Assembly: GCF_020554845.1 (NCBI RefSeq)
Contig: NZ_JAJCIA010000014.1
Coordinates: forward strand, 1 to 64,000
Length of the DNA: 64,000 nt
Direction of reading: 5' to 3'
From: Blautia faecis
GTDB taxonomy: Bacteria; Bacillota; Clostridia; Lachnospirales; Lachnospiraceae
Positions 8,127-16,291 of the stretch are shown piece after piece. The number at the start of each line of letters is the position of its first letter. Position 1 is the first letter of the stretch. The notes beneath the pieces are model-generated. The model saw only the letters and a program-made list of their open reading frames with translations, had not been told where the DNA came from and ran no database searches. The position numbers and the translations under genes are program-made.

Positions 8127-9506
8127 TTACAAAGAAGGGAGTTGGTTATGAGAAGATCTTTGTATTTCAGGAGCATCCTGTTTGAGATATTTGGACAGGT
8201 TTTGCTGTATCAATTCCAACTCTTTTATTTCTTGCTTAAAGGAAACGTATTGAGTATTTAGTGCTTTCTTTCTGGAAATAAGATCTGAAATTTGCTTTTG
8301 TAACTTATTGGAATTAAGATGCTTCAGATCCATGCCATTTTCCTGTAAAATATGTTCAGCACCCGCGAAAAGAATAATTTGAGATTCATATTTACGGAAA
8401 TAACGATCTGGATCTTTGGAGCTTTTATAATGGTCGTCATAAATTTTATTTTTTTGATATTGTTCGGCATATTTTAGCATTTCTCGAAGATGGTGTATCT
8501 GAGACTCGAGAGAAACAACAGAGGTATTTACCTCTTTTTGCTGCATATGTAACAAGGCTATGCGGTCTTCAAGTTCTGAAAAATTATGTAGATTATGTGT
8601 GAGCATCTTGTTATATTCAGCAGAGACAATTTTTAAATTTTCTTTATTTGCCCATTTCTGAAGCCCAATGTTTCCTGCTATATTGGGAGCATTGGTATCT
8701 ATTAATTTGTTATGAACAGAAGGAAAAATAGCTTTCTGACGTTTATTTTCAATGCGTTCTTTGATACGTTCTTTAGTAAAATTTTTTCCTAAAGATTTAG
8801 CACTTCCACGCACTGGACGGGACATATCGGGAGAACGAAAGGTAATGTATTTTCTGCTGTTTTCGCCAAATTCTGCGTTTTTTATTTCATATCCTTTAGC
8901 TTCCATAAATGCAAGAAATTCTGAGTAAGTGGAAACGATTCGGATTGTCTGGTTGATATCTTTTCGCAGCTGCGCTTTTTTACTGGATTCAGATTTATTT
9001 GCAGCCCATTCATTGTATTTCATTCCTTTTTTACCATCTGGCATAATTGTGGACAGGTTATGTTCCTGGCATAAAGTGTCGCTGAGATTTCGTATTTTCC
9101 AGTAATTCTTTTTACAGTCATGATAATGAGAAAAAGTGATGTTATCTGCAGAACAGAAAATTAAATGGTTATGTACATGACCTTTATCAGTGTGTGTTGT
9201 CAGAACATAGGAGTATTTTCCCTCCAGTAAGCGATCCGCAAGTTCTTTGCCAATTTGATGGGCTTCTTCATAGGAAACTTCACCAGGGGAAAATGCCTGA
9301 ATCAGATGAAATGCCTTATTTGTATTGTGCGGATCTCTGCAGTCATGTGTATGATCCAAAGTGTATTTAAAGTCAAGAACGGCTGTTTCGGGAGAGCAGG
9401 CAAAGGAAGAAATATATAGATTCTGGTCAGTTTTATCTGGATTGCAGATGTATTCTATTGCTTTATCAACGGTTGTTTTGATACCATGGATTTTTGTAAC
9501 TGCCAT
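8127..9506 (-). CDS. Relaxase/mobilization nuclease
   Basis: A 459-residue conjugative relaxase that would nick oriT and lead transfer of the strand. The likely catalytic tyrosine is in AIEYICNPDKT (Tyr19), followed by AFHLIQAFSPGE and the metal-binding histidine triad in HTDKGHVHNHLIF (His110, 112, 114). The C-terminal half is a coiled-coil-rich tail. The family is that of Firmicutes mobilizable elements. It overlaps the upstream mobC-like gene by 52 bp. It appears intact even though the element around it has lost its integrase. Confidence 0.88.
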   Translation of the reverse strand: MAVTKIHGIKTTVDKAIEYICNPDKTDQNLYISSFACSPETAVLDFKYTLDHTHDCRDPHNTNKAFHLIQAFSPGEVSYEEAHQIGKELADRLLEGKYSYVLTTHTDKGHVHNHLIFCSADNITFSHYHDCKKNYWKIRNLSDTLCQEHNLSTIMPDGKKGMKYNEWAANKSESSKKAQLRKDINQTIRIVSTYSEFLAFMEAKGYEIKNAEFGENSRKYITFRSPDMSRPVRGSAKSLGKNFTKERIKERIENKRQKAIFPSVHNKLIDTNAPNIAGNIGLQKWANKENLKIVSAEYNKMLTHNLHNFSELEDRIALLHMQQKEVNTSVVSLESQIHHLREMLKYAEQYQKNKIYDDHYKSSKDPDRYFRKYESQIILFAGAEHILQENGMDLKHLNSNKLQKQISDLISRKKALNTQYVSFKQEIKELELIQQNLSKYLKQDAPEIQRSSHNQLPSL

Positions 9507-9796
9507 ATTTTTTCCATTAACTCCTTTATATCGTCCAGGTCCTTTGGGTAAACTGTATTGGTACTGTTTATACGATGGGTGATCTGATTCAAATTGCTGC
9601 TGATATTGCCCAGCAGGGTATTCATTTTTCGGATATGAGAGTAGTCTACTTCATATACAAATCCATATAAGATCATTTTCCGTAGAAAGGCAGATTTGCT
9701 TTTCATCCTGGAAAGACGATATTTTTCTTCTAAAATGTATTGTTCGTCATCATTCAAATAAAATTGTACGGGATGAATTCTGGTACGTTTGCTCAT
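9455..9796 (-). CDS. MobC-like relaxosome accessory protein
   Basis: A 113-residue protein with a ribbon-helix-helix-like N-terminus (IHPVQFYLNDDEQYILEEK) and a C-terminal helical region (MNTLLGNISSNLNQITHRIN) typical of plasmid mobilization MobC proteins. These bind oriT and assist the relaxase. A GGAGG site precedes the start. It is the first gene of a two-gene mobilization operon. Confidence 0.82.
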   Translation of the reverse strand: MSKRTRIHPVQFYLNDDEQYILEEKYRLSRMKSKSAFLRKMILYGFVYEVDYSHIRKMNTLLGNISSNLNQITHRINSTNTVYPKDLDDIKELMEKIWQLQKSMVSKQPLIKQ

Positions 9797-9841
9797 TGAA
9801 ATCCTCCAATTCGTTTTTTTCTATAAAAAAGAGTACAAAAA

Positions 9842-10096
9842 AACTGTCTAACCAGTTCGGCTATGACAGTTATGGTACTTGGTTTTATGTTGGTTTGGAC
9901 AGATGTATCTGTAAGTTATTTTAACAGGACTGGGTGAAAGCGTCAAATTAAGAAATTATAAAATATGAGAGGGCCAGGGATACTCCCTGATACATTTTGG
10001 TAGAATGAACCGGAAAGGGAATTTGACAAAATGAGCCAGTTGTCATGACACTGGCAGTGCTTGCTTCTTTTGGGGTGTAGCCTGCAAAGCAGGCTA
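9842..10096. other. Candidate oriT region with three inverted repeats
   Basis: This lies in the 400-bp gene-free stretch just upstream of the mobilization genes, where oriT is usually found. Three inverted repeats are visible: AACTGTC/GACAGTT (9842-9848, 9865-9871); GCCAG/CTGGC around the palindrome TGTCATGACA (10035-10055); and a perfect 8-bp stem TAGCCTGC/GCAGGCTA with an AAA loop (10078-10096). The assignment is by position and structure; the nick site is not identified. Confidence 0.5.
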
Positions 10097-10196
10097 TGCA
10101 AAAGCTATAAAACATAAATGGAACTGTGAGAAGTGGTTGAGAATATAATCCTGATAGCGTATAATCAGAGCAAGAAATCGTAAGTGAGGGATAAAT

Positions 10197-10556
10197 TTGA
10201 AACGTGAGGAAATTTTTCAATATGTGAAAGAGCAATATGGAACGGAACCGGAATATTTATGGAAAAAAGATCCTGATTCTGCGGTGCTTCGACATAAAAA
10301 TGGAAAATGGTATGCTATAATTATGGCAGTGGAAAAGAAAACACTGGGATTAGAAGAAGATGGAAAAATTAATATCCTGGATGTAAAATGTGACCCTGAT
10401 CTGGTTGGGATGTTAATTCAAACGTATGGATTTTTACCGGGGTATCATATGAATAAGCGACACTGGATTACGATTCTTCTGGATGAATCTGTCAGTGAAG
10501 CTAAGACGCTGGATTTTCTGGATATGAGTTATGATTTAATTGAAAGTGGGAAGTAA
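10197..10556 (+). CDS. MmcQ/YjbR-family protein
   Basis: A 119-residue protein matching the MmcQ/YjbR (CyaY-like fold) family: an N-terminal EIFQYVKEQYG segment, a central YLWKKDPDSAVLRHKNGKWYAIIMAV strand pair (shown here in part of its length), PGYHMNKRHWITI, and a C-terminal helix with SYDLI. Members are often called DNA-binding, but the biochemical role is poorly known. It starts with TTG after GTGAGGG. These genes are common cargo in Clostridia mobile elements. Confidence 0.8.
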   Translation: MKREEIFQYVKEQYGTEPEYLWKKDPDSAVLRHKNGKWYAIIMAVEKKTLGLEEDGKINILDVKCDPDLVGMLIQTYGFLPGYHMNKRHWITILLDESVSEAKTLDFLDMSYDLIESGK

Positions 10557-10609
10557 TTAAAATTAAAAAGGAAGCCTTTCAGAAAAATCTCTGATCGGCT
10601 CCCAGGTAT

Positions 10610-10960
10610 TCATTCTGGATATGTATAAGTTGATCTTTGCAACAGGATATTTTCCCAATCTCGTTCATGGCGCAGCACTCGGAGAATATGAATCTCTTTT
10701 GTTTCTTCCATTATAATATAAAAAATAATAGAGGGCGGAAAAGATCTTTTATGTATGGAATATCCTCTGTACAGAATTTGAGTTCGGGGAAAGGCAGTAC
10801 TGAACTGGCTTAAATTCTGCATTTGTTCTTTCAGATCAGATTGAAAACGGTCAGCATGTTGCTGGCCGTTTTCTTCTTCAATATAATCTGCAATGTCGGT
10901 GACATCGTAAATTGCTTCCCAGGTTAAAATAATTTTATATTCTTGCATTTCTTCGTGCAT
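10610..10960 (-). CDS. ParE/RelE-family toxin
   Basis: A 116-residue toxin of the ParE/RelE superfamily. It has the usual N-terminal TWEAIYDVTDIADYIEE helix and the C-terminal strands ending in HILRVLRHERDW. The start at 10960 overlaps the upstream antitoxin gene by 26 bp; an internal Met at 10948 is an equally good start. The pair would stabilise the element by killing cells that lose it. Whether the target is gyrase (ParE) or mRNA (RelE) cannot be told from sequence. Confidence 0.82.
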   Translation of the reverse strand: MHEEMQEYKIILTWEAIYDVTDIADYIEEENGQQHADRFQSDLKEQMQNLSQFSTAFPRTQILYRGYSIHKRSFPPSIIFYIIMEETKEIHILRVLRHERDWENILLQRSTYTYPE

Positions 10961-11108
10961 CCCTTAATTCTGTGATTTTGCGAAAAGCATCTTCCAGTGG
11001 CAATTCACGACCAGCTTCCATATCATCAATTCCCCGGTCTAACATGCGGAGAAGATGATTGTTTTCCTGGTTATTATCGGTTGTAGGGACTTTTTTTGTT
11101 AATTCCAT
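10935..11108 (-). CDS. Small antitoxin partner of the ParE/RelE toxin
   Basis: A 57-residue reading frame (MELTKKVPTT at the start, ELRDARRNARI at the end) directly upstream of and overlapping the toxin gene, the normal order for these operons. The acidic middle (DRGIDDMEAGRELPLEDAF) is typical of short antitoxins whose C-terminus wraps the toxin. No strong DNA-binding fold is visible. The function is inferred from position and size. Confidence 0.65.
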   Translation of the reverse strand: MELTKKVPTTDNNQENNHLLRMLDRGIDDMEAGRELPLEDAFRKITELRDARRNARI

Positions 11109-11202
11109 GAAATCACTCCAATCATACGGTTTATAAATAGTGTATGTTGTTCAGAAGTATCTATCCATAGTTTAGCATAGAATGGGCAGCAATACAATTG
11201 AA

Positions 11203-11509
11203 TTATTTTGCAGGAGCGTCCGTCAGACCAAGAAGATTTTCGCAGGAAACATTAAATACTTCGGCCAGTGCGACAACTTCGTAGTCGGGAACGAAACGGT
11301 TCAGGAGGAACATTTAAAGCGCGTACCAGTTTTCTGATTTTATGAAAACTGGGAACTCGGCCCCCATTTTCAATTTCCTTTAAATATCGGCTGGACATTT
11401 CTGCTTTTTCAGCTAATTCCTTATAAGTCAATTTTTGCTCGTGTCGGGCGTTCTTAAAAAACAATTCCAGTTCTTTATCTGTTTGTTTTGGCATATGATA
11501 CACCTCCAT
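11203..11509 (-). pseudogene. Frameshifted XRE-family regulator
   Basis: The first frame (start 11509, stop 11252) encodes an XRE helix-turn-helix (LTYKELAEKAEMSSRYLKEI) ending in ALNVPPE. It then runs into a poor tail. In the next frame the same DNA encodes VPDYEVVALAEVFNVSCENL and ends at 11203, which is the typical end of an XRE regulator. The coding signal therefore switches frame near 11300. Either one indel broke a longer gene, or ends of two regulators were fused. The 11510-11687 stretch upstream is AT-rich and holds only its promoter region. Confidence 0.55.
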
Positions 11510-11687
11510 GTTTAGTGTATAGTTCCCTTTCTTGAAAGAAAATGAACTAATATTTCACTAAAAAAGAGGGTGATATTTCACTTTTTAAAAGACATATAAA
11601 ATTCTAAATTTCCGTAAAACAGATCCGGAGTATTGGAAAGATTAAGAATTATATTGTCTGGTATCATATCCGTCATTACGTGACGGA

Positions 11688-12140
11688 TTGATTGCTGAAG
11701 CACTGCAGACACTTACTGAAAAGAAAAGGAATGTTGTGTTATTATCATATTTTATGGATATGAGTGATGCAGACATTGCCAGAGAAATGAATCTTGTACG
11801 CAGCACAATTAATGAGCATCGTAGACGATCACTGGAACTGATGAGAAAAAATATGGAGGAATCTGCAAATGAAAAAAGTAAAAAACAGAAATGCGCATTT
11901 GATTTGCTGCCATTCCATGTTATTGAGGCAGCATCAACTGGTGATACTGAGGCAATCCGGGCAGTGTTGAAGCATTATGAAGGGTACATAACAGTTTTGG
12001 CTACCAGAAAAATGTTTGACGAATTTGGACAGGTGCATTACTGTGTAGATGAAACTCTGCGTCAACACTTGGAAGCAAAACTGATTACTAAGACCTTGGG
12101 ATTTGATACGAAATCATATGTAAGGAAAAGTAATCAGTAA
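11688..12140 (+). CDS. Truncated sigma-70-like / HTH fusion protein of a Tn916-type element
   Basis: A 150-residue frame opening with TTG. Residues 1-50 are sigma region 4 (LTEKKRNVVLLSYFMDMSDA, then ARSTINEHRR-like recognition helix), as in the small sigma factors of Tn916-like elements. Residues about 64-145 (DLLPFHVIEAAST... VDETLRQHLEAKLITKTL) match the separate HTH protein that normally follows. Here both are joined in one frame, and the N-terminal sigma region 2 is missing. I infer a deletion plus loss of the intervening stop; function is doubtful. Confidence 0.65.
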   Translation: MIAEALQTLTEKKRNVVLLSYFMDMSDADIAREMNLVRSTINEHRRRSLELMRKNMEESANEKSKKQKCAFDLLPFHVIEAASTGDTEAIRAVLKHYEGYITVLATRKMFDEFGQVHYCVDETLRQHLEAKLITKTLGFDTKSYVRKSNQ

Positions 12141-12323
12141 AGGGAGTATTTAATATAGATTCCTTTTCCCCTTCAGGAATTTTTGTACCTTGAAAATTGT
12201 ATATTGTTTTACATACAGGACGTGAAGATATGTAGAGCCACTAGGTAAATCCGCCATGATATATCTGCTCTGTTAATGGAGTAAATACGAGGAAATGCTG
12301 AAATATAACATTGAAGTAAAGGT

Positions 12324-12476
12324 ATGGAGCGAGAAGAATTTGACAAAATGTGCAGCAGCTGCACAGGGCGACGAAGCATATCTGTAATAATGATACTTCC
12401 AGAAAAGATCTGGTCATATTTAATGACGGTGCAAAACCGATGTGGGCAGAGTACTGAACTGCCACCTGTATTGTAA
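12324..12476 (+). CDS. Possible 50-residue Cys-containing peptide
   Basis: A small frame starting MEREEFDKMCSSCTG within the 424-bp stretch between the sigma/HTH gene and the excisionase. Its 5' part contains a 15-bp string that recurs at 10019-10033, where it also reads EFDKM in one frame. There is no good ribosome binding site. It may be a decayed remnant of a small element gene; the rest of the 12141-12564 gap shows nothing I recognise. Confidence 0.25.
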   Translation: MEREEFDKMCSSCTGRRSISVIMILPEKIWSYLMTVQNRCGQSTELPPVL

Positions 12477-12564
12477 TTTTATCTGCCGATGACAGTATAT
12501 AAAATTGTAAATTGTCATGGGCAGATAAAAATGTTTTGTCCAAAGAGAAAAGGAGGAGAGAAGA

Positions 12565-12786
12565 GTGGCGATTAAAATTGAAAAAGGTAAGATTCCAATT
12601 TGGGAAAAATATATGCTTACGGTGGATGAAGCAGTGCAATATTTCGGAATAGGTGAAAAGAAAATAAGGATGCTTATTTCGGAACATCTAAATTCAGAAT
12701 GTTGCTTTACAGTCCAGGTGGGGTGTAAGTCGTTGATTAACCGTAAGAAATTTGAGGCCTTTCTGGATCAGACTACGTCTTTGTAA
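12565..12786 (+). CDS. xis: Tn916-type excisionase
   Basis: A 73-residue winged-helix-like excisionase (PIWEKYMLTVDEAVQYFGIG, then KKIRMLISEH and NRKKFEAFLDQ). This matches Tn916 Xis, which directs the tyrosine integrase toward excision. It starts with GTG after AGGAGGAG. Normally the integrase gene follows at once. Here non-coding DNA and a family 1 repeat follow, so the element cannot excise on its own. Confidence 0.85.
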   Translation: MAIKIEKGKIPIWEKYMLTVDEAVQYFGIGEKKIRMLISEHLNSECCFTVQVGCKSLINRKKFEAFLDQTTSL

Positions 12787-12857
12787 AAAATATACGAACA
12801 ATTTAGTGCTTTAAAGTGGAAATGTTAGCCCTGGTATGATATAATTCCTATATCGTG

Positions 12858-13023
12858 CTAGAGCCTGTTTGAAAAATCATTCCCGCAATCTGCACGCCCC
12901 ACTTTGCGGGAGATTTCACCCGAATTCGGTTGCCGTAGCCCGCTACGGCGCCCTCATCCGAGCGAAATCTCCCACAAATTGTGACGCACATCTTGCAGAA
13001 AGCCTTTTTCAAACACGCTCTAG
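12858..13023. repeat. Family 1 intergenic repeat, copy 1 (full length)
   Basis: A 166-bp element bounded by CTAGAGC and GCTCTAG, with near-inverted 19-bp ends (CTAGAGCCTGTTTGAAAAA). Inside are GGGAGATTTC/GAAATCTCCC arms and a central GCCGTAG/CTACGGC hairpin. It is the reverse complement of copy 3 (33084-33249) with no difference that I can find. It fills much of the 483-bp gap between xis and the phosphatase gene; the remainder (13024-13269) holds a small AGCCTG/CAGGCT hairpin and the downstream promoter region. Confidence 0.85.
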
Positions 13024-13269
13024 GAAGAGATGAATAGGAGTGCAAAACCGGCATAGTATGATAAAATAATAGAAAAAAATTAAAAATAATCTGATTATAA
13101 GGTTCTTAGGAAGCCTGTTTTCCAGGCTGGTTATTACTAAGAAGTTACTAAATTTGGATAAGAAAATATACGAATTTATGCTGTGATATACAGGAAAATG
13201 ACAGGATTGAAGATTATCGGAAAATGCCTGTAAACAGCGTAAATACAGCATTTCAAGGAGTTTTAAGCA

Positions 13270-13746
13270 ATGATAAGAGTGTTATTTGTCTGCCACGGCA
13301 ATATCTGCCGCAGCCCAATTTCTGAATTCGTTATGAAGGATATGGTTACGAAACGAGGTATCAAGGCTAAATTTTACATTGCGTCTGCAGCCACTAGTAC
13401 AGAGGAAATCTGGAATGGAATCGGGAATCCGGTTTATCCGCCGGCAAAGCGGGAATTGGCAAAGCATGGGATTTCCTGCGAGGGGAAAAGAGCGGTACAG
13501 ATCACCAAAGCAGATTATGGAAAATATGATTATATTCTGGGAATGGAAGAGAGAAACATTCGGAATATCTTGCGAATTGTAGGAAAGGATCCGGAAGGGA
13601 AAGTGAAGCTCTTACTGGATTATTCAGATAATTCCAGAGATATTGCTGATCCGTGGTATACGGGGGATTTTGAATCTACTTATAGAGATGTAGTAGAAGG
13701 CTGCGAAGGATTTCTTGCGTATCTGGAGAAAAATGAGAAGATATAG
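13270..13746 (+). CDS. Low-molecular-weight protein tyrosine phosphatase
   Basis: A 158-residue cytoplasmic phosphatase. The P-loop C-x5-R-S is at the N-terminus (CHGNICRS, nucleophile Cys8, Arg14), and the general acid is in IADPWYTGDF near the C-terminus. The length is typical. An AAGGAG site precedes the ATG. In Gram-positives these enzymes often reverse tyrosine phosphorylation of kinases of polysaccharide export, but no such partner is in the window. It stands alone, ended by the terminator at 13941. Confidence 0.92.
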   Translation: MIRVLFVCHGNICRSPISEFVMKDMVTKRGIKAKFYIASAATSTEEIWNGIGNPVYPPAKRELAKHGISCEGKRAVQITKADYGKYDYILGMEERNIRNILRIVGKDPEGKVKLLLDYSDNSRDIADPWYTGDFESTYRDVVEGCEGFLAYLEKNEKI

Positions 13747-13940
13747 GTTGGAAGAGTATACGCAATATGATAAACGTAATGATGAAATAAAAATAGTAAA
13801 AACAAAAAAACAATGCAAAAATGTGCATTTTGAACATTTTCTATTCCCTATTCTAGTGACAATTTTATTCAACAGGGCTACAATAACCTCAATCTAAGAA
13901 TTTCGCAATGACGATCTAATGCAATAAAAATATCATTAGA

Positions 13941-13974
13941 AACACGTCTCATAAAATGTCAGAGGCGTGTTTTC
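13941..13974 (+). terminator. Rho-independent terminator
   Basis: An ACACGTCT/AGGCGTGT stem (one G-T pair) is followed by TTTTCT. It ends the phosphatase transcript. The AT-rich DNA between 13747 and here shows nothing else. Confidence 0.65.
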
Positions 13975-14020
13975 TATATGATAAAACTTTAACAAAAATA
14001 CAAAAAAACGGAAAATTGTG

Positions 14021-14048
14021 TTGATTTTATCCCTCAGATATGTATAAT
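14021..14048 (+). promoter_or_regulatory. Likely pckA promoter
   Basis: TTGATT (14021-14026) and TATAAT (14043-14048) are spaced 16 bp apart with TG before the -10 box. Transcription would start near 14055, leaving an untranslated leader of about 165 nt before pckA, long enough for regulation; no known riboswitch is recognised in it. Confidence 0.6.
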
Positions 14049-14220
14049 ATAGGATAAGGAAAAGAGGAATCAATCCGGTTCCATTCCTTTGGTTTTGTAC
14101 CATAGAGGCTGTGACCGCAGGTAATATTCTTTGATATGTATTACGGTGAGATGCGGACTGAAGCTATAAATCTGCATTCGCAGATGAATTCCATTTTAGA
14201 GAAAAGAGGTTAAGTGTAAG

Positions 14221-15825
14221 ATGGCAAAAATCGATTTAACAAAGTATGGTATTACCGGAACTACAGAAATTGTTTACAACCCCTCTTATGAAATGTTATT
14301 TGAAGAGGAGACCAAACCAGGTCTTGAGGGCTTTGAAAAAGGACGGGTCAGCGAGCTTGGCGCTGTTAACGTTATGACAGGTATTTATACCGGACGTTCT
14401 CCTAAAGACAAATATATCGTAATGGATGAGAATTCTAAAGACACCGTATGGTGGACATCTGACGAATATAAGAATGATAACCATCCTGCATCACAGGAAG
14501 CATGGGAAGCAGTGAAAGAGATCGCTAAGAAAGAGCTCTCCGACAAGAGACTTTTCGTAGTTGATGCATTCTGCGGTGCTAACAAAGATACCCGTATGGC
14601 AATCCGTTTCATCGTTGAGGTTGCTTGGCAGGCACACTTTGTAACAAACATGTTCATCCAGCCTACAGAAGAAGAACTGAAAGACTTCGAGCCAGATTTC
14701 GTTGTTTACAACGCTTCCAAGGCTAAAGTAGAGAACTACAAAGAATTAGGTCTTAACTCTGAGACAGCTGTAATGTTCAATATTACAAGCCGCGAGCAGG
14801 TTATTGTCAATACATGGTATGGCGGAGAGATGAAGAAAGGTATGTTCTCCATGATGAACTACTATCTACCGCTTAAGGGCATCGCTTCCATGCACTGCTC
14901 TGCAAATACAGATATGAATGGTGAGAACACCGCTATCTTCTTCGGCCTTTCAGGAACAGGTAAGACTACACTTTCCACAGATCCTAAGAGACTCCTTATC
15001 GGTGACGATGAGCACGGCTGGGACGACAACGGAGTGTTCAACTTCGAGGGCGGTTGCTATGCTAAGGTTATCAACCTTGACAAGGATTCTGAGCCGGATA
15101 TTTACAATGCAATCAAGAGAAATGCTCTTCTTGAGAACGTTACACTTGACGCAGAAGGAAAGATTGATTTCGCTGATAAGAGCGTTACAGAGAACACTCG
15201 TGTATCTTATCCGATCAACCACATTGAGAAAATCGTTCGCCCGATTTCTTCCGCACCGGCTGCTAAGAATGTTATCTTCCTTTCCGCAGATGCATTCGGA
15301 GTACTTCCTCCAGTATCTATCCTGACACCAGAGCAGACTCAGTACTACTTCCTGTCTGGATTCACAGCTAAACTTGCTGGTACAGAGCGTGGAATCACAG
15401 AGCCTACACCTACATTCTCAGCTTGCTTCGGACAGGCATTCCTTGAACTGCATCCGACAAAATACGCTGAAGAGCTGGTTAAGAAAATGGAGAAGAGCGG
15501 AGCAAAAGCATACCTGGTTAATACAGGATGGAATGGAACCGGAAAACGTATCTCCATCAAAGATACTCGTGGTATTATCGATGCAATCCTCAGCGGCGCT
15601 ATCTTAACAGCACCGACTAAGAAGATTCCATTCTTTAACTTTGAGGTTCCTACAGAGCTTACAGGCGTTGACACAGGTATCCTTGATCCTCGTGACACAT
15701 ACGCTGATGCTTCTGAGTGGGAAGTTAAAGCAAAAGATCTTGCAGATCGTTTCGTTAAGAACTTCAAGAAATATGAAGGAAATGCAGCTGGTAAAGCACT
15801 TGTTGCAGCTGGTCCTCAGGCATAA
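14221..15825 (+). CDS. pckA: Phosphoenolpyruvate carboxykinase (ATP)
   Basis: A 534-residue enzyme interconverting oxaloacetate plus ATP and PEP plus CO2 plus ADP. It has the kinase P-loop GLSGTGKTT (242-250), the metal/substrate segment [20 protein letters not shown] after it (261-280), and [10 protein letters not shown] near the N-terminus. The length is normal. In fermenters of this group the enzyme usually runs toward oxaloacetate, conserving ATP on the way to succinate or other products. The gene is monocistronic with its own promoter and a strong terminator. Its codon use looks optimised (few rare codons), which suggests high expression. Confidence 0.97.
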   Translation: MAKIDLTKYGITGTTEIVYNPSYEMLFEEETKPGLEGFEKGRVSELGAVNVMTGIYTGRSPKDKYIVMDENSKDTVWWTSDEYKNDNHPASQEAWEAVKEIAKKELSDKRLFVVDAFCGANKDTRMAIRFIVEVAWQAHFVTNMFIQPTEEELKDFEPDFVVYNASKAKVENYKELGLNSETAVMFNITSREQVIVNTWYGGEMKKGMFSMMNYYLPLKGIASMHCSANTDMNGENTAIFFGLSGTGKTTLSTDPKRLLIGDDEHGWDDNGVFNFEGGCYAKVINLDKDSEPDIYNAIKRNALLENVTLDAEGKIDFADKSVTENTRVSYPINHIEKIVRPISSAPAAKNVIFLSADAFGVLPPVSILTPEQTQYYFLSGFTAKLAGTERGITEPTPTFSACFGQAFLELHPTKYAEELVKKMEKSGAKAYLVNTGWNGTGKRISIKDTRGIIDAILSGAILTAPTKKIPFFNFEVPTELTGVDTGILDPRDTYADASEWEVKAKDLADRFVKNFKKYEGNAAGKALVAAGPQA

Positions 15826-15843
15826 TCATTTAAGATTATTTAT

Positions 15844-15874
15844 GGGTCTGCCGTATTTACGGCAGGCCCTTTGT
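15844..15874 (+). terminator. pckA terminator
   Basis: GGGTCTGCCGT/ACGGCAGGCCC forms an 11-bp stem (one T-G pair) with an ATTT loop, followed by a T-rich tail. Confidence 0.85.
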
Positions 15875-15933
15875 TGTTTATACTGGCAATATTTATAAAA
15901 TGTTTTCTGTGAATGAAGAAAACAACCACCACA

Positions 15934-16080
15934 GCTTGTTGCTATTCACGTCCCGCGAGGCGTTTTTTTGGTGAACAAAGTTTAAAGCAAATACGAGAAT
16001 TACAGCGCGAAATCATGTGAACATGATTTCTGTGCATCGCGAAGCGTGCTGCTGTGAAGGTCGTGAACAGTAATAACAGC
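15934..16080. repeat. Family 2 intergenic repeat, copy A
   Basis: Outer arms CTATTCACG and CGTGAACAG pair imperfectly. Inside are the conserved blocks CCGCGAGGCGTTTTTTTG and CTGTGCATCGCGAAGCG and a perfect hairpin GAAATCATG/CATGATTTC. Copy B at 32651-32814 shares the conserved blocks but has a different, equally perfect inner hairpin. It lies in the 466-bp gap between pckA and the DUF5688-like gene. Confidence 0.75.
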
Positions 16081-16162
16081 TTTTATTGCAAGGGAAAATT
16101 GTCGATAGAAAATCCTTTACAAACACATTCATATCTTATATACTATCCATACAGCAACTCAA

Positions 16163-16203
16163 ATGGAAGCCTTATCTATTTCTAAATATCTGCTTCCATC
16201 TTT
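16163..16203 (+). terminator. Terminator-like hairpin
   Basis: A perfect ATGGAAGC/GCTTCCAT stem (16163-16170, 16192-16199) is followed by CTTTTATTT. It lies about 90 bp upstream of the next gene, so it may act as an attenuator in that gene's leader. Confidence 0.55.
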
Positions 16204-16291
16204 TATTTCAAATACGGATCATTTGCAGTGCACAGCAAGGTCAGTATTCGTTAGGGCATTTCGCCCGTTTTTATCAAGAAAGGAATTATAT

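Noticed and set aside
10017..10045. Promoter with TTGACA at 10023
   Set aside because: No -10 box lies 16-18 bp downstream; the same TTGACA is part of the 15-bp repeated string at 12336 which also lacks a -10 box.
12848..13054. Open reading frames through family 1 repeats on both strands (also 33047-33271, 33017-33238)
   Set aside because: Each full copy is open in more than one frame on both strands. The frames lack ribosome binding sites, start in flanking DNA, and are not kept in the shortened copies.
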